Source: HyVt-560 sp964577195 (GTDB lineage: Bacteria > Pseudomonadota > Gammaproteobacteria > UWMA-0217). From it: a stretch of DNA of 16,575 bases. Made by a program: the position numbers and the translations under genes. The DNA is taken from assembly GCA_964577195.1 (NCBI GenBank), contig CAZNYF010000056.1, positions 1 through 16,575 on the forward strand, in the 5' to 3' direction. Below are positions 8,118 through 14,801 of this stretch, one piece after another (position 1 is the first letter of the stretch; each line of letters opens with the position of its first letter). The notes under the pieces were generated by a model. It saw only the letters and a list, made by a program, of their open reading frames with translations, searched no databases and was not told the origin of the DNA.

Positions 8118-8604
8118 CCTCAATTAAGTGTAAAAGAACAACCACATGTGCGGCGATACCTTCACCGCGACCCGCGTAGCCCAACTTTTCTGTGGTCGTC
8201 GCTTTAATATTGATTTGCTTGATTCCAATCAATAGATCGTTGGCTAAATTTTTGCTCATTGCCTCTAAATGGGCCATGAGCTTGGGAGCCTGAGCAACAA
8301 TTGTCGCGTCGATATTACCCACCTGGTAGCCAGACTGTTCTACTCTGTTTCTAACACGCTTGAGAAGTTCTCGACTGTCGATGCCTTTGAAAAACTTATC
8401 CGTATCGGGAAAATGCTGGCCAATATCACCCAATGCAGCAGCACCCAATAGTGCATCGCAAAGTGCGTGAATCAAAACATCACCATCAGAATGGGCTTTA
8501 AAAGCCTGATCAAATGGAATCTTCACGCCACCCAGCATTAAGTGATCGCCTTGTGTAAAAGCATGTACGTCAAAGCCGTGACCAATTCTGATATTCAAAT
8601 TCAA
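8113..8604 (-). CDS. ispF: IspF, 2-C-methyl-D-erythritol 2,4-cyclodiphosphate synthase
   Basis: IspF converts CDP-methylerythritol 2-phosphate to the 2,4-cyclodiphosphate with release of CMP, the fifth step of the MEP isoprenoid pathway, in the cytoplasm as a homotrimer. The 163-residue protein has the family signature RIGHGFDVHAF at the N-terminus, with zinc ligands Asp12, His14 and His46 (in HSDGDVLIHA). It also has GDIGQHFPDTD and the late block KATTTEKLGYAGRGEGIAAH, which lines the CDP pocket. Length is normal (about 155-165). The start is a TTG at 8604 within TTGA, overlapping the ispD stop by 4 bp; a second in-frame TTG lies six bases further in and would also fit, and neither has a clear ribosome binding site. 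Expression therefore probably depends on translation of ispD. Confidence 0.96.
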   Translation of the reverse strand: MNLNIRIGHGFDVHAFTQGDHLMLGGVKIPFDQAFKAHSDGDVLIHALCDALLGAAALGDIGQHFPDTDKFFKGIDSRELLKRVRNRVEQSGYQVGNIDATIVAQAPKLMAHLEAMSKNLANDLLIGIKQINIKATTTEKLGYAGRGEGIAAHVVVLLHLIED

Positions 8605-9317
8605 AAACCCAAAGTATGCGCTTCTTGACCAAGATAAAACTCGGCCAGCTGAAGATCTTGCGCTTGTGTGATTTTAATATTGCTGCTGCGTCCTTCAACT
8701 AATTGAGGGTGATATCCGAGCAGTTCCATGGCGCTTGCCTCATCGGTAATTTCATTGACTCTTCTGATACCTGCGCGTAAGCCTTTTAATAATAATGGCG
8801 CACGGAACAGCTGCGGTGTCAGCGCCCGCCAGAGGCGATTTCGTTCAACGGTTGCATCAATAGACTGACTTTCAACGGAGGCTCGCTTCACCGTGTCATG
8901 AATCGGCGTTGCTAATATTCCACCGCAAGGATGAGATTCAACCGCTGCTATTAATTTCTGTATATCCAGTAACGAGACACAGGGACGTGCAGCATCATGC
9001 ACCAAAACCCAATCTTGTGAGGTAAACTCCTGCTCGATAGATTCAACCGCATTGAGCACGGAATGGATGCGCTCATTTCCGCCTATTACGGTTCTGACTG
9101 TCTTTTTAAAATCGAGATTGAGCGCCGGCCACCAATGATCGTTTTCGCTGATAGAAACAATGATTTCATCAATCTGGGGGACCGCTGCGAGCTTACGCAA
9201 CGTGTATTCAATGACTGTGTAATCGAGCGCTTTAAGATACTGCTTGGGAATCTGGCCGCCCATTCGCCGACCAATTCCGGCAGCGGGTACTACCGCCCAA
9301 ATCCGGGGAGTATGCAT
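8601..9317 (-). CDS. ispD: IspD, 2-C-methyl-D-erythritol 4-phosphate cytidylyltransferase
   Basis: IspD joins methylerythritol 4-phosphate and CTP to give CDP-methylerythritol and pyrophosphate, the third MEP-pathway step. The 238-residue protein has the nucleotide-binding start VPAAGIGRRMGGQIPKQYL (Arg and Lys residues contact CTP). It also has the HDAARPCVS block that binds substrate, the TPIHDTVKRA region, and TDEASAMELLG near the C-terminus. Length equals the usual 230-240, and all expected blocks are present. Its ATG lies inside ftsB, giving a 28-bp overlap, and its stop overlaps the ispF start, so ftsB-ispD-ispF read as one coupled operon. Only a weak AAGAG-like site precedes the ATG, consistent with coupling to ftsB. 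It depends on CTP, made by the nearby pyrG product. Confidence 0.96.
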   Translation of the reverse strand: MHTPRIWAVVPAAGIGRRMGGQIPKQYLKALDYTVIEYTLRKLAAVPQIDEIIVSISENDHWWPALNLDFKKTVRTVIGGNERIHSVLNAVESIEQEFTSQDWVLVHDAARPCVSLLDIQKLIAAVESHPCGGILATPIHDTVKRASVESQSIDATVERNRLWRALTPQLFRAPLLLKGLRAGIRRVNEITDEASAMELLGYHPQLVEGRSSNIKITQAQDLQLAEFYLGQEAHTLGF

Positions 9318-9679
9318 GTCTCTTTATTATCACAAATCTTGGTGGGTCTTTTTCGAAAAGTCGCTTTCTTTAAGTCGCTACTTTGGCTCACGTTAGACTG
9401 ATAACTATTCGGATCAACAATCTGGAAAAAGGTCTCATCCTGACCGATCATACCCAGTTCGCTGCGAGCTCTCTCTTCGATGGCTGCATCACCGGTTTTT
9501 AAATCTATTACCTCAGCTTCTAGCGCGTGGTTACGAGTTAGCAAATCCTGATTTTCATCTAATTGAGATGCGACTGCTTCATTCATTCGAAAAATATCCG
9601 GGACGCTACCAGCACCAATCCATAACCGGTATTGCAGGGTGACCAGCATCATCACAAAAATAACAGTCAGGACTTTCAT
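9290..9679 (-). CDS. ftsB: FtsB, divisome protein, with C-terminal extension
   Basis: FtsB is a small bitopic inner-membrane protein that forms the FtsQLB complex and helps activate septal peptidoglycan synthesis. The 129-residue protein has an N-terminal membrane segment (about residues 3-21), then the conserved QYRLWIG motif, a coiled coil (about 30-65, including ENQDLLTRNHALEAEVIDLK), and the family signature AIEERARSELGMIGQDETFF. It is longer than usual (about 90-105 residues). The last roughly 40 residues, after FQIVDP, are a polar, basic tail with two cysteines that runs into the ispD start. The tail is probably real but may be poorly conserved. A strong site (AGAAGGTGG) precedes the ATG. 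The promoter at 9801-9829 should drive ftsB, ispD and ispF. Confidence 0.93.
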   Translation of the reverse strand: MKVLTVIFVMMLVTLQYRLWIGAGSVPDIFRMNEAVASQLDENQDLLTRNHALEAEVIDLKTGDAAIEERARSELGMIGQDETFFQIVDPNSYQSNVSQSSDLKKATFRKRPTKICDNKETCILPGFGR

Positions 9680-9800
9680 TCCACCTTCTAAAGATTAATG
9701 CATTAACAACTCATACTAACTAAAGAACACTTAAATGCGGAACAAAATCTCCTGCATTTGCGGCACTACAGGGTGACGCAGTCAGTGTGTCTCTAGAAAT

Positions 9801-9829
9801 ATTATAATATACAACAGCTTGCATGACAA
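9801..9829 (-). promoter_or_regulatory. Sigma-70 promoter of the ftsB-ispD-ispF operon
   Basis: Read on the minus strand this is TTGTCA, a 17-bp spacer, then a perfect TATAAT. Five of six bases match the -35 consensus and the spacing is optimal. Transcription would start near 9794, giving a leader of about 115 bases before the ftsB ATG. Its place just upstream of an operon in the right direction makes it the best promoter in the window. Confidence 0.7.
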
Positions 9830-9867
9830 AGCTGATCTAAAATATAATTAAAAGAGTACATTTTCAA

Positions 9868-9909
9868 CAAGATATAGTGGTTATATTAGTATTCTAATCC
9901 CATATCTTG
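9868..9909. other. 42-bp imperfect dyad downstream of eno
   Basis: Outer arms CAAGATAT (9868-9875) and ATATCTTG (9902-9909) are exact inverted repeats. An inner hairpin ATTAG-TATT-CTAAT (9885-9898) sits between them with a slightly shifted centre. It may end or stabilise the eno transcript, or bind a regulator above the ftsB promoter. No T-run follows, so its role is open. Confidence 0.35.
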
Positions 9910-10057
9910 GGTGAATCAGATAAACGTTAAAACTGTTATCTGCTTCAATTGCCCCAAAAGATGCCTGAAACCTCTTAAAATTCCTAGTGATGCCCAGCCT
10001 AAAGCAGATAAAAAGCCTGTTCTTCCCGACTCTATGCCTAAAGCCAGTGCTATTCAC

Positions 10058-11338
10058 CTATGCCAGCTGTGCATAAGCCGACTTACCAGGAAAGACTGCT
10101 GCTGCACCTAACTCTTCTTCAATCCGCAATAGCTGATTATATTTTGCCACCCGATCAGAGCGCGATAATGAACCTGTCTTAATCTGCCCTGCTCCGGTCG
10201 CAACCGCTAAATCTGCAATTGAAACGTCTTCTGTTTCACCTGAGCGATGAGAAATGACAGAGGTATAATTTGCAGCAGTTGCCATATCTATCGCTGCCAG
10301 TGTTTCCGTCAACGTACCAATTTGATTCACTTTAATAAGAATCGAATTGGCGGTTTGTTCTGCGATGCCGCGCTTTAGAATTTCAGTATTGGTGACAAAT
10401 AAATCATCGCCAACTAACTGAATCTTTTTGCCCAGGCTATCGGTTAATAACTTCCAACCTGCCCAGTCATTTTCATCCATACCATCTTCGATGGAAATTA
10501 TTGGATATTGTTCCACCCAATTTGTCAGATAGTCGCAAAATCCTACTGCATCATACGTTTTACCTTCAGCTTCGAGGTTGTACTGGCCGTCTTTATAAAA
10601 TTCTGAACTGGCGCAGTCCAGGCCGAGATAAATGTCTTTTCCGGGCGTAAATCCAGCTTGCGTGATCGCTTCGAGAATGACTTCAATCGCCGCTTCATTT
10701 GATGACAGGTCGGGCGCAAAGCCACCTTCATCACCCACTGCGGTGTTCAAGCCTTGCTTTGAGAGTACAGATTTAAGCGCATGAAAAACTTCCACGCCGT
10801 AACGTAGCGATTCAGAAAAACTCTGTGCGCCCGCAGGCAGAATCATAAATTCCTGTATATCCACGCTGTTATCTGCATGAGCGCCACCATTGATAATATT
10901 CATCATCGGCACCGGCATAATATTCGCATCAGCGCCGCCAAGGTAACGATAGAGCGGTTGCTTGGCATCGGCAGCGCCAGCATGAGCGCAAGCAAGAGAA
11001 ACTGCTAACAACGCATTCGCACCGAGCTTCGCTTTATTATGAGTGCCATCAAGCTCAATCATTGCATTGTCGATATCAGCCTGAGCGGTGACATCCATAC
11101 CCGCGACTTTATCGCGGATCACGGTGTTGATATTTTCAACCGCCTGCATCACTGCTTTGCCGCCAAACCGATCGCCACCATCACGCAGCTCAATTGCTTC
11201 GCGCTCGCCAGTGGATGCACCAGAAGGCACTGCCGCTCGACCAACCACACCGTTGTCGAGAATCACATCGGCTTCCACCGTGGGGTTGCCACGCGAATCG
11301 ATAATTTGTCTGCCTTTAATGTCTTTAATCGTAGTCAT
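10058..11338 (-). CDS. eno: Enolase
   Basis: Enolase interconverts 2-phosphoglycerate and phosphoenolpyruvate in glycolysis and gluconeogenesis; in many gammaproteobacteria it is also part of the RNA degradosome. The 426-residue protein has every expected block: SRGNPTVEADV and SGASTGEREAIELRDG at the N-terminus, the NGGAHADNSVDIQEFM loop, VGDEGGFAPD, the magnesium-ligand regions SIEDGMDENDW and VGDDLFVTN, the catalytic-lysine segment KVNQIGTLTET, and SHRSGETEDVSIADLAVATG with GSLSRSDR. Length is close to E. coli enolase (432). AGGA lies 8 bases before the ATG. A 154-bp gap with a hairpin repeat separates it from kdsA upstream, so it may be transcribed with pyrG-kdsA, from its own promoter, or both; no clear promoter hexamers are visible in the gap. 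Confidence 0.98.
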   Translation of the reverse strand: MTTIKDIKGRQIIDSRGNPTVEADVILDNGVVGRAAVPSGASTGEREAIELRDGGDRFGGKAVMQAVENINTVIRDKVAGMDVTAQADIDNAMIELDGTHNKAKLGANALLAVSLACAHAGAADAKQPLYRYLGGADANIMPVPMMNIINGGAHADNSVDIQEFMILPAGAQSFSESLRYGVEVFHALKSVLSKQGLNTAVGDEGGFAPDLSSNEAAIEVILEAITQAGFTPGKDIYLGLDCASSEFYKDGQYNLEAEGKTYDAVGFCDYLTNWVEQYPIISIEDGMDENDWAGWKLLTDSLGKKIQLVGDDLFVTNTEILKRGIAEQTANSILIKVNQIGTLTETLAAIDMATAANYTSVISHRSGETEDVSIADLAVATGAGQIKTGSLSRSDRVAKYNQLLRIEEELGAAAVFPGKSAYAQLA

Positions 11339-11402
11339 GATTTAAATCCTGGAAAATAATTAGTTGTTTGCTGCGATGCAAACGCTCGATCGTAGATTTA
11401 AT

Positions 11403-11447
11403 GGCGTCTCTAAAAATAGAAATACACTCTAATTTTTTAAAGACGCC
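11403..11447. repeat. Short second copy of the 7085-7249 hairpin repeat
   Basis: The sequence GGCGTCTCTAAAAATAGAA (11403-11421) is identical over 19 bases to the right arm of the 165-bp element (7226-7244, opposite strand). The other end, TTTTTTAAAGACGCC (to 11447), is its inverted partner. The two ends form a 14-position stem with a single mismatch around a loop of about 17 bases. This looks like an internally deleted or minimal member of the same family. It lies between kdsA and eno, where it could affect read-through or mRNA processing. Confidence 0.6.
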
Positions 11448-11492
11448 TTAATATTTGGAGAGAATCAGAAACTGGAAGGGGTATGAAACCGA

Positions 11493-12326
11493 CTAAAGCG
11501 TCATCTCGATAAACCCACTCTTTTTAACCGTGTCATCCAGCTCCTTGATAACAATCAATAGTTCTTCCATTCTGTCTAGCGGCCATGCATTAGGGCCATC
11601 GCTCAATGCTTTGCTTGGATCGGGATGGGTCTCCATAAAGATGCCGGAAATTCCCGCCGCTACCGCTGCTCTGGCGAGCACTGGAACATGTTCGCGCTGA
11701 CCATCGGAACAGCTTCCCTTGCCACCCGGCAATTGCACCGAATGAGTCGCATCAAACACTACCGGGCAACCGGTTTCACGCATGGTTGCCAGACCGCGCA
11801 TATCCGAAACCAGATTATTGTAACCAAAAGAATAACCGCGTTCGCAAACCATAATCTGCTCATTACCAACGGCTTTGGCTTTATCGACCACGTTACCCAT
11901 ATCCCAAGGCGCAAGAAACTGGCCTTTTTTAATATTAACCGGCAATCCTTGTTTAGCGACATTTTGGATAAAATTGGTTTGGCGACACAAAAATGCCGGG
12001 GTCTGTAAAACGTCCACAACACTAGCAACTTCGTCCAGCGCAGTATCTTCATGCACATCCGTAATCACTGGCACACCAATTTGCGCCTTGACCGTCTCAA
12101 GAATCTGCAAGCCTTTTTCTACACCTAGGCCGCGAAAACTTTTTGCAGAGGATCGATTCGCTTTATCAAATGATGATTTATAGATAAAAGGTATGCCCAA
12201 CTTTGAGGTGAGTTCTTTGAGGGTTCCAGCAGTTTCCAGCGCCATCTCCTCACTTTCCACCACACAGGGGCCAGCAATTAAAAATAACGGTTTGTCTAAA
12301 GCCGTTTCAAATCCACACAGTTTCAT
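11493..12326 (-). CDS. kdsA: KdsA, 3-deoxy-D-manno-octulosonate 8-phosphate synthase, metal-dependent type
   Basis: KdsA condenses phosphoenolpyruvate with arabinose 5-phosphate to Kdo-8-phosphate, a cytoplasmic step toward the LPS core. The 277-residue protein has the family blocks LIAGPCVVES, KSSFDKANRSS, VPVITDVHEDTALDEV, FLCRQTNF, KKGQFLAPWDMGNVVDK, CERGYSFGYNNLVSDMRG, DATHSVQLPGG and METHPDPSKALSDGPNA. Cys21 in AGPC is the metal ligand of the metallo (class II) enzymes; E. coli and Pseudomonas have Asn in a GGMNVLES context instead. The other ligands (His in DATHS, Glu in METHP, Asp in LSDGP) are present. The ATG at 12326 is chosen because GGAG lies 7 bases upstream and it overlaps the pyrG stop as ATGA. 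An upstream in-frame start at 12368 would add 14 arginine-rich residues and is unlikely. Confidence 0.95.
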   Translation of the reverse strand: MKLCGFETALDKPLFLIAGPCVVESEEMALETAGTLKELTSKLGIPFIYKSSFDKANRSSAKSFRGLGVEKGLQILETVKAQIGVPVITDVHEDTALDEVASVVDVLQTPAFLCRQTNFIQNVAKQGLPVNIKKGQFLAPWDMGNVVDKAKAVGNEQIMVCERGYSFGYNNLVSDMRGLATMRETGCPVVFDATHSVQLPGGKGSCSDGQREHVPVLARAAVAAGISGIFMETHPDPSKALSDGPNAWPLDRMEELLIVIKELDDTVKKSGFIEMTL

Positions 12327-13972
12327 AATTCGTCTCCGCCTGCCAGTGCCTTTTTTTGCTGTAAACAAGCTGCGCGAATAAAGCCTGAAAACAATGGATG
12401 CCCCCCACGAGGGTCAGAGGTAAATTCGGGATGGAACTGACAACCGACAAACCAGGGGTGATCGTGTAGTTCCATCACCTCAACCAATTCACCATCGAGG
12501 GATTCACCTGAAATAATCATTCCCGCATCTTCAAGCTTATGGCGATAAAGATTGTTAAATTCATAACGATGCCGATGTCGTTCGATAATAATTTCTTTAT
12601 CGTAGTGCTGGCGCACCAGCGTACCTTCCTTGAGACGGCACTGCTGACCACCAAGACGCATGGTGCCACCCATATCAGAATCTTCAGTGCGGATTTTGGT
12701 CTCGCCACTATCATCCTGCCATTCGGTAATCAGGGCGATTACGGGATTGGGCGTGTCGGCCATAAACTCAGTGCTGTGCGCATCCTGCAAACGCGCCACA
12801 TTACGAGAGAATTCAATCACGGCAACCTGCATCCCCAGGCAAATTCCTAAATAAGGTATCTTATTCTCACGTGCATATTTCGCCGCGATAATTTTGCCTT
12901 CGATACCGCGCTTACCAAAACCACCGGGAACAAGAATTGCATCAACTTCTTCCAACTCACTCATGTCATGGGCTTCAAGCGCTTCAGAATCAACATAACG
13001 AATTTTGACGCGGGTTTTGGTGTGAATGCCGCCGTGAGTCAACGCTTCGTTAATAGATTTGTACGATTCGGTAAGATCAACATACTTGCCTACCATAGCG
13101 ACAGTCACTTCCTCTTTGGGAAACTCCATCGCATGAATCACAGATTTCCAATCACTTAAATCCGCTTTGGGAAGATCCAGCTTAAACCGCTCCGTCACAA
13201 TTTGATCAACGCCCTGCGAGTGTAACCACAGCGGGATTTTATAAATATTGTCCATATCAATGGCAGAGATAACGGCTTTCTCTTCAACATTGGTAAATAA
13301 AGCAATTTTTTTCCGTTCCGGCTCGGGTAACGGCTCAACGCTACGACAAAACAGCAAATCAGGCTGAATACCGATAGATCGCAGCTCCTTCACAGAATGC
13401 TGTGTGGGCTTGGTTTTCAACTCGCCAGAAGCCGCAAGATAAGGTACCAGAGTCAGATGCAGGAACATGGTGTTTTCTCTGCCCAGCTCCGCACCCATTT
13501 GGCGAATTGCCTCCATAAACGGCAGTGACTCAATATCACCCACGGTTCCACCAATTTCAATCATCGCCAGATCAGCGCCAACTGTACCTTCGACAATACG
13601 CTGCTTCATCTGATCGGTGATATGAGGAATAACCTGTACTGTGCCACCGAGATAATCACCACGACGTTCTTTGCGAATCACCTCTTCGTAAATCTGACCG
13701 GTGGTGAAATTGTTCTTTCTCCCCGTGGTGCAATGAATGAAACGCTCGTAATGTCCCAGATCCAGATCCGTTTCTGCACCATCTTCGGTGACGAAAACTT
13801 CGCCGTGCTGAAACGGACTCATGGTGCCGGGATCAACATTAATATAGGGATCGAGCTTCATCATCGTGACATTGAGGCCACGCGCTTCGAGAATCGCGCC
13901 CAGAGAAGCCGCAGCGATGCCCTTGCCAAGAGAAGAGACAACACCGCCGGTAACAAAAATATATCGAGTCAT
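12323..13972 (-). CDS. pyrG: CTP synthase
   Basis: CTP synthase makes CTP from UTP, ATP and glutamine, the last step of pyrimidine nucleotide synthesis, as a cytoplasmic enzyme that forms tetramers and filaments. The 549-residue protein (E. coli 545) has the N-terminal synthase domain (about 1-270) starting MTRYIFVTGGVVSSLGKGI, with KLDPYINVDPGTMSPFQHGEVFV and the IEIGGTVGDIESLPF block. The class I glutamine amidotransferase domain (about 290-540) has the nucleophile Cys378 in LGICLGMQ and the His-Glu pair in FHPEFTSDP. All key residues are present. It is the first gene of the minus-strand run; its stop overlaps the kdsA start (ATGA). No clear ribosome binding site precedes the ATG. It is divergent from the FKBP gene, where many relatives have tilS or other genes upstream. 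Confidence 0.98.
   Translation of the reverse strand: MTRYIFVTGGVVSSLGKGIAAASLGAILEARGLNVTMMKLDPYINVDPGTMSPFQHGEVFVTEDGAETDLDLGHYERFIHCTTGRKNNFTTGQIYEEVIRKERRGDYLGGTVQVIPHITDQMKQRIVEGTVGADLAMIEIGGTVGDIESLPFMEAIRQMGAELGRENTMFLHLTLVPYLAASGELKTKPTQHSVKELRSIGIQPDLLFCRSVEPLPEPERKKIALFTNVEEKAVISAIDMDNIYKIPLWLHSQGVDQIVTERFKLDLPKADLSDWKSVIHAMEFPKEEVTVAMVGKYVDLTESYKSINEALTHGGIHTKTRVKIRYVDSEALEAHDMSELEEVDAILVPGGFGKRGIEGKIIAAKYARENKIPYLGICLGMQVAVIEFSRNVARLQDAHSTEFMADTPNPVIALITEWQDDSGETKIRTEDSDMGGTMRLGGQQCRLKEGTLVRQHYDKEIIIERHRHRYEFNNLYRHKLEDAGMIISGESLDGELVEVMELHDHPWFVGCQFHPEFTSDPRGGHPLFSGFIRAACLQQKKALAGGDEL
12334..12337 (-). promoter_or_regulatory. Ribosome binding site deciding the kdsA start
   Basis: Minus-strand GGAG (within GGCGGAGA) lies 7 bases before the ATG at 12326, inside the end of pyrG. 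It supports the 277-residue KdsA over the longer reading frame. Confidence 0.65.
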
Positions 13973-14116
13973 TTGAGTGGTTTAGACGAGAAAAATATCA
14001 GCGAACTGACCGCGCGAACTATAGCAAAGGGCAGCACTGAGGACAATCAGCCAATACAATTTTAATTATTGCGCAAGGTTCAATCCGTTTTGGACAATAA
14101 TGTGTCAAAATCCCCG

Positions 14117-14129
14117 TTCTGATTCAGAA
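14117..14129. promoter_or_regulatory. 13-bp perfect palindrome before the FKBP gene
   Basis: TTCTGA-T-TCAGAA is a perfect inverted repeat 17 bases before the FKBP start, in the 174-bp gap shared with pyrG. It could be an operator or a chance dyad. I see no convincing sigma-70 hexamer pair for either gene in this gap. Confidence 0.25.
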
Positions 14130-14146
14130 TCGAACCAACACCGTTT

Positions 14147-14650
14147 ATGAAAATCTCTGACAATTCACTGGTCGAATACTCCTACACCATCACCGATCAA
14201 AATAATCATATTGTCGAGCAAGTCGACCAACCGGTTATTCACGTTTTTGGTCATGACCAGGGCATGCATAAGAAGATTGTATCCGCGATGCGGGGCTGCC
14301 GCAGTGGAGATTTAGTCAAAGTCATACTAGAACCTCATGAGGGGTATGGCGATATTGACCCCAATCTGGTGATCGTGGAAAAAATCAAAGATGTGCCTGA
14401 AAGCGTGCGCAAAATTGGCGCGGAAACGCAATTTCAAAATAGTCAGGGAGAAGCAAAGACTTTCTACGTCACCGATATTAGTGACGATAAAATTACGCTC
14501 GATGGCAATCATCCACTGGCGGGACAAGCGATTAATTTCACTTTCAAAATTCTCAATGTACGCCTCGCCACACCCACCGACATTGCTCAAACAACGCCAA
14601 CCAGATCACCCTCCGACTCACCCGACACCCCACCCCCAACACTGCAATAG
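14147..14650 (+). CDS. SlyD-like FKBP-type peptidyl-prolyl isomerase
   Basis: This is a 167-residue cytoplasmic prolyl isomerase/chaperone of the SlyD/FkpB group. The N-terminal strand SLVEYSYTITDQNNHIVEQ and the FGHDQGMHKKIVSAMRGCRSGDLVKV block match the FKBP fold. EPHEGYGDIDPNLVIVEKIKDVP leads into the inserted chaperone (IF) domain. The chain returns to the FKBP fold with the SlyD hallmark LDGNHPLAGQAINFTFKILNVR. The His/Cys-rich metal-binding tail of E. coli SlyD is missing; instead there is a low-complexity Thr/Ser/Pro tail (about 147-167). I leave the symbol empty because slyD, fkpB and slpA cannot be separated safely. No strong ribosome binding site precedes the ATG. It is divergent from pyrG and separated by 151 bp from the next gene. 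Confidence 0.9.
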   Translation: MKISDNSLVEYSYTITDQNNHIVEQVDQPVIHVFGHDQGMHKKIVSAMRGCRSGDLVKVILEPHEGYGDIDPNLVIVEKIKDVPESVRKIGAETQFQNSQGEAKTFYVTDISDDKITLDGNHPLAGQAINFTFKILNVRLATPTDIAQTTPTRSPSDSPDTPPPTLQ

Positions 14651-14801
14651 CTCCAAAACCGCCCATTGAAGTCGGTCACATTTCAGGCTTTCTGCTCTTC
14701 AAACACCCCTCAATCCCTACCGCTGGTTCCATTTGCGATCCAGCCCATCATCTTGCTTATGAAATACTTGCCTGATTACCAGTGTATTCAGGGAAGCAGC
14801 A

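Larger units (their letters stand above)
9680..10057. other. Non-coding gap between eno and ftsB: ftsB promoter and dyads
   Basis: This AT-rich 378-bp gap lies downstream of eno and upstream of ftsB, both on the minus strand. It holds the ftsB promoter (9801-9829), a perfect 12-bp palindrome TTAATGCATTAA in the ftsB leader (9695-9706), an imperfect 42-bp dyad (9868-9909) and a 7-bp stem CAGATAA/TTATCTG (9917-9942). No eno terminator with a T-run is evident. The open frame at 9911-10111 (+) is not believable as a gene. Confidence 0.6.

Noticed and set aside
9998..10044. Direct repeat GCCTAAAGC twice, 38 bp apart
   Set aside because: Only 9 bases and two copies; too short to support a repeat or binding-site claim.
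9911..10111. 66-residue open frame with several cysteines on the plus strand
   Set aside because: GTG start without a ribosome binding site, overlaps the 3' end of eno by 54 bp on the other strand, and the cysteine spacing fits no known zinc motif.
11625..12008. Long plus-strand open frame of 127 residues
   Set aside because: It lies wholly inside kdsA on the opposite strand and is a shadow of its codon use.
12327..12368. Extended kdsA start adding 14 residues
   Set aside because: The extension (Arg-rich, antisense of nothing but lying in the pyrG C-terminus) is not part of the KdsA fold; the inner ATG has an ideal ribosome binding site and an ATGA overlap.
13622..14065. 147-residue plus-strand open frame over the pyrG start
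   Set aside because: Mostly antisense to the conserved N-terminal part of pyrG, with no ribosome binding site.
13973..14146. Possible sigma-70 promoters for pyrG and the FKBP gene (for example TTGAAC or TTGCGC with weak -10 boxes)
   Set aside because: The best pairs match the -10 consensus poorly, so no promoter is called; only a short palindrome is reported.
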